Positions 7,060 to 15,849 are shown, counted from the first letter of the stretch. The stretch is DNA of 15,970 nucleotides from an uncultured Gammaproteobacteria bacterium (GCA_937980285.1 CALJQI010000180.1:1-15970), one strand, 5' to 3'. The notes: generated by a model not told the origin, from the sequence alone. Numbers and translations are program-made.

Positions 7060-9369
7060 TCAAAACTGCGCTCCGAGCGAGAACTGGAAGTTCCTGGTGT
7101 CGTCACCAGATTCATCGTTAAGCGGCCATGCGTAACTGAACTCGATGGGCCCGATAAAAGAGAACCACTTGGCCGAAAGGCCCACCGATTGCCGCAACTC
7201 GCTGGCCTCGAACGAGTCTGCGTCCTCGTACACGTTTCCGGCGTCAAAGTATATACCAAGCCTGAAGGTTTCTGAACTGCCTAGAGACTCGAGTGGAAAC
7301 AGTATTTCGGCGGTCGTAATAATCTGCAGATTACCGCCAAACGGGTCACCCTCGCTATCGACGGGACCGAGGCTGTTAAAATCGTATCCCCTGATCGAGC
7401 GTACGCCACCGGCGGTGAATTTTTCGAATATCGGCAGGTCTGACGTATCGTCGTAACCGTCGCCGTAACCAATTCTGCCCTTATAGGAGAAGGTGAAGGT
7501 GTCGCTCAATGCGAAGGCCGACTGGTGGCGATATCTCGCCTTGTAGTAATTCAGGTCGCCGCCATGGACTTCGAGCCGAATGCTGTTGAGATGGCCTGAA
7601 CTAGCGAATATTCTGCGGTTTCGCGTATCCTTGGCCAGGCTGACGGCGGTGAAAAGGGTATCGTAGCTATCGCCTTCGATCTGCGAATTCGGAGTCGACT
7701 CGTCGTACTTGTCGCTATTGTCGATTACGAATTCGAAAACCTCGTCGGAGGAAGAGTTGGTGGTTTCGAGCTCGTTCCGCAGCACGCCGATTTCGAGCCG
7801 CAGGCGATTGAACTCGGAAAGCGGAATACCAAAATCCATCGATAGCTTGGTCTGATCGATGAGGAAGTTACTGGTATTGTTCTCCGAAGCATCGGTCTCG
7901 GTAAAGCTGAAATTGAAGCCACGGCTAATGCCGTCCTTGGTGTAATAAGGATTTTCGTAACCGAGAGCGTAGCGCTCGGAAGCCGCAGAGTTATCAAAGG
8001 TAAAGGACAGCGAATTGCCGGTGCCGAATATGTTTTCATGCGCGAAGCCCACGTTGACGACCGCGCCCTGCACCTGCGAATAGCCTATCCCGAGCTGCAG
8101 ATTACCTGAAAAACGTTCCGTAACCTGGACTTCCAGATCGATCTGATCTTCGATCTCGGGGACTCTGACGAGGCGGATATTGACCGATCCGAGATAGTTC
8201 AGCCGTTGCAGGCGAACCCTCGACCGATCGATCTTGGAGCGCCTGTACATTTCACCCTCGAGCTGGCGCATTTCGCGTCGCAACACGACATCCTGGGTTT
8301 TTTCATTGCCGCTAAAATGAATGTAGCGGATGCGCATCTGTCGGCCGGGTATGACGATGAACTGCAGCGAAACGGTTTTGTCCGCTTCATTTATCTCGTT
8401 TTGAATTCGCACTTCGGCGTAGGCGTACCCATCTTCGCTGAGTCGTTTCTGCATCGCCGTTATCACCTGGTTGACCCGCTTACGGGAAACGATATCGCCT
8501 TCGCGCAGATTGACCAGCGCGCGAAGTTCAATCTCGTCGACAACCATTTCACCAGCGATTTTAATATTACCTACCCTGAACTGCGTGCCCTCGCTTATAT
8601 TGATACTGATGCTTATATCCTTGCGGTCGGGACTGATCGTGACCTGCTGCGATATGACCTGAAACTGGATATAACCGCGATCGAGATAATACGATTTCAG
8701 GGATTCCAGATCCGCCGTAAGCTTGGTGCTGGAATACTCGTCGTTGGCGAACATGGCGGAAGTACTCGCCTCCAGCTGAAAAATGTCGAGTAATTCTTTT
8801 TCCTCAAAACTCTGGTTGCCGGTGATATTTATCGACTTGATCTTCGCCGAGACGCCCTCGGAAATTGTGATATCGATGGCGACCCGATCCTCGTCGAGCT
8901 TACGCCAGTCGGCATCGATTCGGGCTGCGTACTTGCCCAGGGAGTAATAGACCTGCTGCAATTCGAGCTCGAGCTTTTCAAGCTTGTTCTGATCGAAGAT
9001 GCGCCCCTTGGACATGTTTACCCCGTCCAGGGCCTGCTCGAGGGCTTCATCCTCGATATCGTTGTTACCCTCAAAATTGACTTCGGCGATAGAGGGCCTC
9101 TCGACCACCTTGATCAGCAGCACATTGTCGCGCCGCAGCAGTTCGATGTCGTCGAAGAAGCCGGTCGAATAAAGTTCGCGGATTAATTCCGGCGTGCGCT
9201 CGATATCCAGGGTTTCACCGACATTGATCGGCAGATAGCTTAACACCGTGCCGATGGTTATCTTCTTGATACCCTCGACTTCAATGCTCTCTACCGTGAA
9301 GCTGTCGGCATGCGCCCAACAGGATGCCGACAGTAACAGCACAGCGCTGATCCAGACGAAAATTCTCAA
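7060..9369 (-). CDS. bamA: Outer-membrane protein assembly factor BamA
   Basis: Essential Omp85 component of the BAM complex that folds beta-barrels into the outer membrane. The product has 769 residues (E. coli 810). The signal peptide is 1-21 (cleavage after CWAHA). Five POTRA domains cover about 22-420: FTVESIEVEG opens POTRA1, and POTRA5 carries IRYIHFSGNEKT. A 16-strand barrel follows. The L6 loop motif reads SIRGYDFNSLGP (IRGY at 659-662, the VRGF/Y site). The protein ends FQFSLGAQF, a beta-signal with terminal Phe. The start is TTG at 9369, two bases after the rseP stop, with GAG about five bases upstream inside the rseP end. The next in-frame start, a GTG, would cut into the signal peptide. 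Confidence 0.97.
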   Translation of the reverse strand: MRIFVWISAVLLLSASCWAHADSFTVESIEVEGIKKITIGTVLSYLPINVGETLDIERTPELIRELYSTGFFDDIELLRRDNVLLIKVVERPSIAEVNFEGNNDIEDEALEQALDGVNMSKGRIFDQNKLEKLELELQQVYYSLGKYAARIDADWRKLDEDRVAIDITISEGVSAKIKSINITGNQSFEEKELLDIFQLEASTSAMFANDEYSSTKLTADLESLKSYYLDRGYIQFQVISQQVTISPDRKDISISINISEGTQFRVGNIKIAGEMVVDEIELRALVNLREGDIVSRKRVNQVITAMQKRLSEDGYAYAEVRIQNEINEADKTVSLQFIVIPGRQMRIRYIHFSGNEKTQDVVLRREMRQLEGEMYRRSKIDRSRVRLQRLNYLGSVNIRLVRVPEIEDQIDLEVQVTERFSGNLQLGIGYSQVQGAVVNVGFAHENIFGTGNSLSFTFDNSAASERYALGYENPYYTKDGISRGFNFSFTETDASENNTSNFLIDQTKLSMDFGIPLSEFNRLRLEIGVLRNELETTNSSSDEVFEFVIDNSDKYDESTPNSQIEGDSYDTLFTAVSLAKDTRNRRIFASSGHLNSIRLEVHGGDLNYYKARYRHQSAFALSDTFTFSYKGRIGYGDGYDDTSDLPIFEKFTAGGVRSIRGYDFNSLGPVDSEGDPFGGNLQIITTAEILFPLESLGSSETFRLGIYFDAGNVYEDADSFEASELRQSVGLSAKWFSFIGPIEFSYAWPLNDESGDDTRNFQFSLGAQF

Positions 9370-9371
9370 AC

Positions 9372-10751
9372 TTACTCTACCAGGCGCAGTAAATCGTTAT
9401 AAATCGCTATCGACATCAAACAGAACAGCAGCATGATGCCGATTTTCTGGCCGATAATTTCAGTTTGCTCCGACACAGGGCTGCCCTTGACGACTTCGAC
9501 TAAGTAATAAAACAAATGGCCGCCATCCAGCATGGGAACCGGCAGCAGGTTCAAAACACCCAGACTAATGCTGATGATCGCGAGAAACGCCAGAAACGGC
9601 TCCAGTCCTATGCGCGCCGTAATCCCGGCATATTGCGCAATCGTGATCGGACCGCTCAGATTTCTGACGCTGGCTTCTCCGGTGACGAGCTTACCCAATA
9701 CGCGCAAAGTAAGCCAGGTCATTCGCCAGGTTTTATCCAGCGCCTCGATCATTCCCTCCACCGGTCCGTAGCGCTCGACCACGGTCATTTCGCGGCGAAC
9801 GGAATCGGGGATATCGACCCGGTTCCTGACGCCGATGTAACCGTAGGATTCATCGCCTTCGCTGCGCAGCCGCGGCGTCAGCAGCAGATCGATCTCGCTC
9901 GAATTGCGCAACACCTTGAGCGGCATCTGCCTTTCAGCATTGTCGCGTATCAACTGCACCCACTGCCGCGCGCTCTCGATTGGGATTCCATCCAGCTCGA
10001 GTATTGTATCTTCCGCCTCTATGCCGGCCTGCTGCGCGGCACCGTCGGGCAATACCTCGGCGATGGTCGGCGCGATAGCGGGCCGCCAGGACGATAATCC
10101 CAGGTCGCGCATGAGGTCAATCTGATCCGATTGCAGCGGCTCCAGGCCGCGAATATCGACCACCTTGTCACGAATCTGTAAATCCGCGCCCTGTACCTGC
10201 AGTACGATCTGTTCCGCGCCTACCGCCTCGTCCAGCATGGTGAATCGGGCCTTTTCCCAGCTCATGGTTTCAATACCGTTAACCGAGAGAATAAGGTCGC
10301 GTTGCTGAATCCCCGCTGTATAGGCCGGGCTCGGATTGTCTATTTCGCCAATTACCGGCTTGATCCCGCCTACCCCGACCAGAAACATCAGGTAGTAAGC
10401 GATAATCGCAAACAGGAAATTGAACACCGGGCCGGCGGCAACAATGGCGATGCGGCGCCACACCGATTTACGGTTGAAAGCCAGATCCAGTTCGTCTGGC
10501 GCAACCTCGCCCTCACGCTCGTCGAGCATCTTGACATAGCCGCCTAACGGAACGCTGGCGATGACATACTCGGTCTCCCCGGGAGCTGATTGCCGGGTCC
10601 ACAGGGGTTTGCCGAAACCGACCGAAAAGCGTAATACCCTGACGCCCATTTTTCGCGCCACCCAGAAATGACCGAACTCATGGACCGTGACCAGTACGCC
10701 GATAGCTACGACAAAGGCCGCCAGATTGTAAACGATACCGAAAAAATCCAT
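9372..10751 (-). CDS. rseP: Site-2 intramembrane metalloprotease RseP
   Basis: Inner-membrane zinc protease. In E. coli it cleaves the anti-sigma factor RseA after DegS, releasing sigma-E, and it also trims signal-peptide remnants. The product has 459 residues (E. coli 450). The zinc motif HEFGH is at 24-28 in the first membrane segment, and the second zinc ligand lies in LPVPMLDGGH (LDG 408-410). Membrane segments are seen near 5-26, 97-122, 375-400 and 433-455. Two periplasmic PDZ domains lie between about 125 and 310 (repeated AGI...DLILSVNG and AGIEAEDTILELDG). The ATG at 10751 lies two bases after the dxr stop, with GGAG ten bases upstream. Its position directly before bamA links envelope-stress signalling to OMP assembly. 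Confidence 0.97.
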   Translation of the reverse strand: MDFFGIVYNLAAFVVAIGVLVTVHEFGHFWVARKMGVRVLRFSVGFGKPLWTRQSAPGETEYVIASVPLGGYVKMLDEREGEVAPDELDLAFNRKSVWRRIAIVAAGPVFNFLFAIIAYYLMFLVGVGGIKPVIGEIDNPSPAYTAGIQQRDLILSVNGIETMSWEKARFTMLDEAVGAEQIVLQVQGADLQIRDKVVDIRGLEPLQSDQIDLMRDLGLSSWRPAIAPTIAEVLPDGAAQQAGIEAEDTILELDGIPIESARQWVQLIRDNAERQMPLKVLRNSSEIDLLLTPRLRSEGDESYGYIGVRNRVDIPDSVRREMTVVERYGPVEGMIEALDKTWRMTWLTLRVLGKLVTGEASVRNLSGPITIAQYAGITARIGLEPFLAFLAIISISLGVLNLLPVPMLDGGHLFYYLVEVVKGSPVSEQTEIIGQKIGIMLLFCLMSIAIYNDLLRLVE

Positions 10752-10753
10752 GA

Positions 10754-11932
10754 CTAGTAATCTCCGGACACGACCAGTTCCTGCGCCGACTCACGCGCCG
10801 CGGCATCCGCTCGCAACACGCTGTCGAGACTGTCGGCAGGCCCGCTGGAACTGCGCTCCACTGCGCTGGTAATCAATTTCGGAATGTCCATAAAGCTGAT
10901 ATTTCCTTGCAAAAATTGATCGACGGCAACCTCGTTGGCGGCATTGAGTACGGCCATACTGGTTCCACCCCGGTGCCAGGCTTCGCGCGCGAGCGCGAGG
11001 CAGGGATAACGGGTCTCGTCCGCGAGTGTGAAGTCTAATTGACTGACCTGCAACAAATTCAATGGTTCGACCCCGCTGTCGATTCTATCGGGCCAGCTCA
11101 ACGCGTTGGCTATCGGCGTACGCATGTCGGGATTGCCCATCTGCGCGATCACCGAACCGTCCAGATAGGACACCATGGAATGAACGATGCTCTGGCGATG
11201 CAAAACGATATCGATATCGGACTGGTCGACATCGAACAACCAGCAGGCTTCGATCATTTCCAGGCCCTTGTTCATCATGGTCGCCGAATCGACCGAGATT
11301 TTCGGCCCCATGTCCCAGTTAGGATGTGCACAGGCCTGCTCCGGGGTAACCGACTCGAGCCTGTCGATGTCGAAATCCCTGAAGGGGCCGCCGGAACCGG
11401 TGAGTACGATCTTGTGAACTCCGGATTTCATCGCGGGCCGGCCGATGCTGCCTGCGGGCAGGCATTGAAAGATAGCGTTGTGCTCGCTGTCTACCGGTAA
11501 TAATTCGGCCTCGTGCTGGCGAACCTCTTCCATGAACAGCGCGCCCGCCATCACCAGTGACTCCTTGTTGGCAAGCAACACTCTCTTGCCCGCGCGGATT
11601 GCCCCCAGGGTCGGGATCAACCCCGCCGCTCCGACGATTGCCGCCACCACGATATCGGATTCTTCTGCCGCCGCAACCTCGCTCAAGCCGGTCTCGCCCG
11701 CCAGCACCTCGGTCGGCAAATCGGCTATTTCGTCGGCCAGTTGCTCGGCGCTTGCGCTACCGGACATAACGGCGAAACGAGGCCTGAAGCGCCGGCACAA
11801 CTGCTGCATTTTCGAGCAATTGCTTTTAGCGGTCAGCGCGTGAACGGCAAACTGTTTGGGATGGCGCGCGATTATATCGAGCGTCGAACGCCCGATGGAA
11901 CCGGTTGCACCCAGGATCGTAACCCGCTTCAT
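10754..11932 (-). CDS. dxr: 1-deoxy-D-xylulose 5-phosphate reductoisomerase Dxr (IspC)
   Basis: Converts DXP to 2-C-methyl-D-erythritol 4-phosphate with NADPH, the committed MEP-pathway step supplying IPP and DMAPP and hence the substrate chain for UppS. The product has 392 residues (E. coli 398). The NADPH-binding GATGSIG is at 8-14. Metal and substrate residues are visible: ANKES with K123, VDSEHN with D148 and E150, HPNW with H203, and SVDSATMMNKGLEM with S216, N221, K222 and E225. The ATG at 11932 overlaps the cdsA stop as ATGA, and the gene ends two bases before rseP. Here dxr follows cdsA rather than frr, the Pseudomonas-like arrangement. Confidence 0.98.
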   Translation of the reverse strand: MKRVTILGATGSIGRSTLDIIARHPKQFAVHALTAKSNCSKMQQLCRRFRPRFAVMSGSASAEQLADEIADLPTEVLAGETGLSEVAAAEESDIVVAAIVGAAGLIPTLGAIRAGKRVLLANKESLVMAGALFMEEVRQHEAELLPVDSEHNAIFQCLPAGSIGRPAMKSGVHKIVLTGSGGPFRDFDIDRLESVTPEQACAHPNWDMGPKISVDSATMMNKGLEMIEACWLFDVDQSDIDIVLHRQSIVHSMVSYLDGSVIAQMGNPDMRTPIANALSWPDRIDSGVEPLNLLQVSQLDFTLADETRYPCLALAREAWHRGGTSMAVLNAANEVAVDQFLQGNISFMDIPKLITSAVERSSSGPADSLDSVLRADAAARESAQELVVSGDY

Positions 11933-12744
11933 AACGAACCGGCTAACAGCAATCCACTGACAAAGACAGGGCTTGCGGCAATCATGCTATCGATGCGGTC
12001 GAGGATGCCGCCATGGCCCGGTAACAGCTTGCCACTGTCCTTGACGCCAGCTTCTCTTTTCAGGATGCTTTCGAACAGGTCGCCGACGACGGAGATCAAT
12101 ACCGTCGCCACCCCGATCAGTAAAAACTGTGGTAAACCGATTTCGAAGCCGTCCGTGAGCCAGTAAATCAGCAGCATCCAGACCAGGTTGGCGCCGACAC
12201 CGCCGTAGACCCCCTCCCAGGTTTTCCCGGGACTGATCGTTGGCGCGAGTTTTCGCCTGCCAAATTTACGACCGCTGAAATAGGCGCCTATATCGGCCAG
12301 CCATACCAGCGTCAACAGATACATCAGCATCCAGCCGCCATAGGCGTAATGCAGGTAAATGACGCCGTGAGCGCTAATCCACAACGTGACCAGTCCGAGT
12401 AGCAGCAGCATCGCCCGCTGTTGCGGTGGGCGATTGTCCTGGTGGCGGTAAAAGACGAAGCCGATGGCGATCAATATCCAGATCAGGGCGCCGGATAGCG
12501 ATTGCCAGTAAACCAGTTGCGGTGTGACCAGCGTGAGCGACCACCAGAACAGCATGGCAAACAGGGCCGAGACGACCGCCGCGGGCAACATTGTCGGCTT
12601 CAGGGTCAGAGCCAGCATCTCCCGCGCCGCCGCGAACAACACCAGGCTGAACAGCAGGCTGACCCAGCGCGTTTCGGCGAAAACGATGGTGCCGATAAAG
12701 ACTGCTGCCAGGATCAGGGCGGTAATGATGCGCTGTTTCAGCAT
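11929..12744 (-). CDS. cdsA: Phosphatidate cytidylyltransferase CdsA
   Basis: Makes CDP-diacylglycerol from phosphatidate and CTP in the inner membrane, the precursor of all major phospholipids. The product has 271 residues (E. coli 285) and starts MLKQRIITALILA with several hydrophobic segments. WLADIGAYFSGRKFGRRKL (148-166) and SPGKTWEG (171-178) are conserved in the family. The C-terminal signature spans 226-252 (S226, KR 229-230, KD 235-236, PGHGG 242-246, LDR 248-250, D252). The start at 12744 forms TAATG with the uppS stop, and GAGG lies ten bases upstream. The open frame continues upstream into uppS, but those residues are not CdsA-like. Confidence 0.97.
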   Translation of the reverse strand: MLKQRIITALILAAVFIGTIVFAETRWVSLLFSLVLFAAAREMLALTLKPTMLPAAVVSALFAMLFWWSLTLVTPQLVYWQSLSGALIWILIAIGFVFYRHQDNRPPQQRAMLLLLGLVTLWISAHGVIYLHYAYGGWMLMYLLTLVWLADIGAYFSGRKFGRRKLAPTISPGKTWEGVYGGVGANLVWMLLIYWLTDGFEIGLPQFLLIGVATVLISVVGDLFESILKREAGVKDSGKLLPGHGGILDRIDSMIAASPVFVSGLLLAGSL

Positions 12745-13484
12745 TAACCAGGAACCTCGACCTGCTCTCCGGTCTTGCCATAGCGCCGCTGGCGCCGGGA
12801 ATACTCGGCCAGCGCGGCCGACATTTCGGATTCGGAAAAATCTGGCCACAGGGTGTCGCAAAAATAAAACTCGGTATAGGCCAGCTGCCACAACAGAAAA
12901 TTGCTGATACGATGTTCCCCGCCGGTGCGGATGAACAGGTCCGGGTCCGGGCTATCGCCCAGCGACAGCTGTCGAGCGAACAGTCGATCGTCGATATCCG
13001 CGGGTTCGACGACGCCATCCCTCACCTTTTGCGCCAGCGCGCGGACGGCGTTGACGATATCCCAATGCCCGCCGTAGTTTGCCGCGATATTAAGCGTCAT
13101 GGCCTGATTTGCAGCGGTTTCGGTTTCCGTTTGCCCGATCTGCCGCTGCAGATCCGTGGAAAAAGATCCACGATCGCCAATGAAGCGGATACGTATCTGC
13201 TTCGCGTTCAACTCGTCGGTGTATTGCTGCAGCGACTGCATGAAAAGCTCCATCAGGCTGCCGACTTCCTCGGCCGGCCGATTCCAGTTTTCGCTACTGA
13301 AAGCAAACAGCGTGAGATGGCTGACGCCGGCGCGTGCAAAGAACTCGACCGCCAGGCGCGTGGTTTCAACGCCTTTGCGATGTCCGAAGGTACGCGGCAT
13401 GAAGCGCTTCTTCGCCCAGCGCCCGTTGCCATCCATAATGATGCAAACATGGCTCGGAACCGATGCCTGAGATTGTGAAACCAT
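12744..13484 (-). CDS. uppS: Undecaprenyl diphosphate synthase UppS (cis-prenyltransferase)
   Basis: Adds isopentenyl diphosphate units in cis to farnesyl diphosphate to make the C55 carrier used for peptidoglycan and O-antigen assembly. The product has 246 residues (E. coli 253). MDGNGRWA at 17-24 holds the catalytic Asp D18 and phosphate-binding G19-R22. FAFSSENWNRP (60-70) and RTGGEHRISNF (186-196) are the remaining signature regions, and LWQLAYTEFYF follows. The ATG at 13484 lies 19 bases after the frr stop with GGGA a few bases upstream. The stop overlaps the cdsA start by one base, pairing two membrane-lipid enzymes. Confidence 0.97.
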   Translation of the reverse strand: MVSQSQASVPSHVCIIMDGNGRWAKKRFMPRTFGHRKGVETTRLAVEFFARAGVSHLTLFAFSSENWNRPAEEVGSLMELFMQSLQQYTDELNAKQIRIRFIGDRGSFSTDLQRQIGQTETETAANQAMTLNIAANYGGHWDIVNAVRALAQKVRDGVVEPADIDDRLFARQLSLGDSPDPDLFIRTGGEHRISNFLLWQLAYTEFYFCDTLWPDFSESEMSAALAEYSRRQRRYGKTGEQVEVPG

Positions 13485-13503
13485 GATCCCGTCCCGATCG
13501 CGA

Positions 13504-14061
13504 TCAAATCTCCATCAATTCCTTTTCCTTGGCCTGTAGCAAGGATTCGATTTCGTCGGTCGATTCGTTGGTGACCTGCTGCACAAGGTCCTGGCCGCGA
13601 TGCTCGTCGTCTTCGGAGATATCCTTATCCTTTGCCAGGCTCTTCAGATCATTGTTGCCGTCGCGGCGAATGTTTCGCACCGCCACGCGCGCGTTTTCGG
13701 CCAGCTCGCGCACCACCTTGACCAGTTCCTTGCGCCGTTCTTCGGTGAGAGGCGGCATCGGAACCCTGATGATGGTGCCCGCGGTGGTGGGATTCAGGCC
13801 CAGGTCCGAGGTCATGATCGCTTTTTCGATCACCGGCACCATGCTCTTGTCCCAGGGCGTTACCGCCAGCGTGCGCGCGTCCTCGACATTTATGTTGGCG
13901 GCCTGGCCTATCGGAACTTCGCTGCCGTAGAAATCCACGGTGATATGGTTCAGCAGGCTCGGATGCGCCCTTCCGGTTCTAATCTTGCTGAGCTCGGCCT
14001 GGAAGGCTTCAATACTCTTGCTCATCCGATTACGCGCATCTTTTTTAATATCTTCTATCAT
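13504..14061 (-). CDS. frr: Ribosome recycling factor
   Basis: With EF-G, splits post-termination ribosomes. The product has 185 residues, the same length as E. coli RRF. Helical domain I holds RTGRAHPSLL (28-37) and RNIRRDGN (129-136, with R132 as in E. coli). Domain II contains the VDFYGSEVPI strand region (42-51), and PMPPLTEERR (101-110) sits at the hinge. The start at 14061 overlaps the pyrH stop as ATGA, with AGAGG seven bases upstream. The reading frame extends a further 29 codons into pyrH, but those residues are not RRF-like. Confidence 0.98.
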   Translation of the reverse strand: MIEDIKKDARNRMSKSIEAFQAELSKIRTGRAHPSLLNHITVDFYGSEVPIGQAANINVEDARTLAVTPWDKSMVPVIEKAIMTSDLGLNPTTAGTIIRVPMPPLTEERRKELVKVVRELAENARVAVRNIRRDGNNDLKSLAKDKDISEDDEHRGQDLVQQVTNESTDEIESLLQAKEKELMEI

Positions 14062-14789
14062 TTTTGTGCCTCTTTTCGAGTTACCCGGGTGCCAACCGAA
14101 TTGCCCCGGGCCAGATCGAGTAACGCGCCGGGCTGATTGATATCGCATACCACCAGATCAAGCGCATTATCATTACATAAAATCATTGCCGCCACATCCA
14201 TCACCGCGAGACGCTGATCGATAGCCCGATCGTAATCCAGGTCGCTGTAACGTACGGCATCGCTGTGCTTGACCGGATCTTTATCGTATATGCCATCGAC
14301 CTTGGTAGCCTTGATCAGCAAATCGGCGCGAATCTCTATCGCGCGCAGGCTGGCGCCGGTGTCGGTAGTGAAATAGGGGCTGCCGGTACCGGCGGCAAAT
14401 ATAACAATTTCTCCGTCAGCGAGGCGGCGGCGCGCGTCACGCTGGCTATAGGATTCGCATACCTGCGGCATCGCAAGGCCCGACATGACCGCCACTGCTA
14501 CTCCCTGACGCTGCAATCCGTCCTGCAGGGCGAGCGCATTCATCACCGTGGCCAGCATCCCCATATGGTCACCGGTAACCCGATCGAGCCCCGCCTCCGC
14601 CAGGCCAGCACCGCGAAACAGGTTACCGCCGCCGACCACGACACCGACCTCGACACCCGATCGCGCCAGCGCGACCAGATCGGCGGCGACCTTGTCGATC
14701 ATTTGCGGATCGATACCGGCCGCCTGCTGGCCCATCAAGGCCTCGCCGCTAAGTTTTACCAGGATACGTTTGTACTTGATTTCAGGCAT
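14058..14789 (-). CDS. pyrH: UMP kinase PyrH
   Basis: Phosphorylates UMP to UDP with ATP. It is a hexameric cytoplasmic enzyme of the amino-acid-kinase fold that serves pyrimidine synthesis and in enterics also regulates carAB. The product has 243 residues (E. coli 241). The N-terminal RILVKLSGEAL, the glycine-rich GGGNLFRG (53-60), the UMP-contacting DHMGM (74-78) and GTGSPYFTTDT (134-144) are all present. The ATG at 14789 has no good Shine-Dalgarno. It is the first gene after the tsf terminator, so it needs its own promoter or readthrough. It is coupled to frr by a four-base overlap. Confidence 0.98.
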   Translation of the reverse strand: MPEIKYKRILVKLSGEALMGQQAAGIDPQMIDKVAADLVALARSGVEVGVVVGGGNLFRGAGLAEAGLDRVTGDHMGMLATVMNALALQDGLQRQGVAVAVMSGLAMPQVCESYSQRDARRRLADGEIVIFAAGTGSPYFTTDTGASLRAIEIRADLLIKATKVDGIYDKDPVKHSDAVRYSDLDYDRAIDQRLAVMDVAAMILCNDNALDLVVCDINQPGALLDLARGNSVGTRVTRKEAQK

Positions 14790-14840
14790 TGGGAGTCAAA
14801 ATCGCTAAAATTTGGCTACGCCCTGCTGCACGACGCAACG

Positions 14841-14864
14841 GCCAACCGGCCTGGCGAGCGCCAG
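14841..14864 (-). other. Two adjacent small hairpins in the pyrH leader
   Basis: The plus strand shows ggccaaccggcc (14841-14852) and ctggcgagcgccag (14851-14864), each an inverted repeat, abutting one another and sharing two bases. They would fold in the transcribed leader between the candidate promoter and the pyrH start, 52 bases upstream of the ATG. No poly-T follows, so they are not terminators. They may be a control structure or chance in GC-rich DNA. Confidence 0.4.
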
Positions 14865-14870
14865 CAAGAG

Positions 14871-14898
14871 TTTATAGACATTGCCCGGGTATTTTAAA
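14871..14898 (-). promoter_or_regulatory. Candidate sigma-70 promoter of pyrH
   Basis: On the minus strand, TTTAAA (14893-14898) and TATAAA (14871-14876) are separated by 16 bases, in the gap after the tsf terminator where a promoter is expected. The -10 box matches five of six consensus bases and the -35 box four of six. It is the best pair I found by eye; no start site is known. Confidence 0.4.
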
Positions 14899-14939
14899 CG
14901 CATTATTGACAATTAGTCCTGGCCTGTCGGATCCGAAGC

Positions 14940-14966
14940 AAAAAAAAGGCCGCGAAGGTCGCGGCC
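14940..14966 (-). terminator. Intrinsic terminator after tsf
   Basis: On the minus strand a perfect 7-bp stem GGCCGCG/CGCGGCC with loop ACCTT is followed directly by eight T residues. It begins ten bases after the tsf stop, so it closes the rpsB-tsf transcript. Confidence 0.93.
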
Positions 14967-14976
14967 CAGGTTGTAC

Positions 14977-15849
14977 TCATGAATTTAACTGTGACGCTAC
15001 TTCGGCTGCAAAGTCCTCGACTTTCTTTTCGATTCCCTCGCCTACTTCATAGCGCACGAAACCGCTGACGTCGGCGCCGGCGGCGGATAGCAGCTTGTCC
15101 ACGGTCTGATCCGGATCCTTGACGAAAGGCTGTCCCATCAGGGTCACCTCGGCGAGAAACTTGTTGAGCCGGCCCTGAATCATCTTTTCGATGATTTCGG
15201 GCGGCTTGCCGCTGGATTCGGCCTGCGCGATCAGGATCGCTTTTTCCTTTTCGACGAATTCGGCGGGAATTGCGTCCTGATCGACAAACTGCGGATTGAC
15301 CGCGGCGATATGCATGGCGACATCACGCGCCATATCACTGTCCGCACTGGAATCGACCAGCACGCCGATACGAGCGCCGTGCAGATAGGACGCGATCGAA
15401 GCGTCGGACTCGACGATTTCGAAACGGCGTACCTGGATATTTTCCCCAACCTTGGCGATCAGCGCCTGGCGCGCTTCTTCCACGCTCTGACCGCTGGCCA
15501 GCGTCAGCGCGGACAGTTCTTCGACCGACGCCGGTTTATGTTGCGCAACCGCCGCCAGAACTTCGTCGGCGAAGGCCTGGAAGTTATCGTCCTTGGCGAC
15601 AAAATCGGTCTCTGAATTGATCTCCAGGATAACCGCGCTCTTGCCGTCGTCGCTGACGCTTGCCTTGATGGCGCCGTCTGCTGCCACGCGCCCGGCCTTT
15701 TTATCCGCCTTGGCCGCACCCGATTTACGCATCAACTCCGCGGCAGCCTCGATATCGCCATCGGTTTCGACCAATGCTTTTTTACATTCCATCATGCCCG
15801 AACCGGTACGTTCGCGCAGTTCTTTTACCAAAGATGCTGTTATAGCCAC
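14977..15849 (-). CDS. tsf: Translation elongation factor Ts
   Basis: Guanine-nucleotide exchange factor for EF-Tu. The product has 290 residues (E. coli 283). The N-terminal UBA-like domain reads ASLVKELRERTGSGMMECKKAL (5-26), with basic AKADKKAGRVA after it. The core motif SETDFVAKDD (79-88) holds the Asp-Phe pair (D82, F83) that intrudes near the EF-Tu Mg site. The start is GTG at 15849, supported by GAGG at 15857-15860 with a seven-base spacer. It lies 46 bases after the rpsB stop and ends just before a strong terminator. Confidence 0.98.
   Translation of the reverse strand: MAITASLVKELRERTGSGMMECKKALVETDGDIEAAAELMRKSGAAKADKKAGRVAADGAIKASVSDDGKSAVILEINSETDFVAKDDNFQAFADEVLAAVAQHKPASVEELSALTLASGQSVEEARQALIAKVGENIQVRRFEIVESDASIASYLHGARIGVLVDSSADSDMARDVAMHIAAVNPQFVDQDAIPAEFVEKEKAILIAQAESSGKPPEIIEKMIQGRLNKFLAEVTLMGQPFVKDPDQTVDKLLSAAGADVSGFVRYEVGEGIEKKVEDFAAEVASQLNS

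Noticed and set aside
7087..7093. GGAACTT on the minus strand in the end of bamA, a possible sigma-E -35 box for skp.
   Set aside because: The sequence at the right spacing (GCGCAG) does not match a sigma-E -10 box, and the motif is part of coding sequence.
6480..7121. Plus-strand open frame (213 codons) opposite skp.
   Set aside because: It is antisense to the coiled-coil region of skp and has no recognisable domain; skp itself is clear in family, signal peptide and context.
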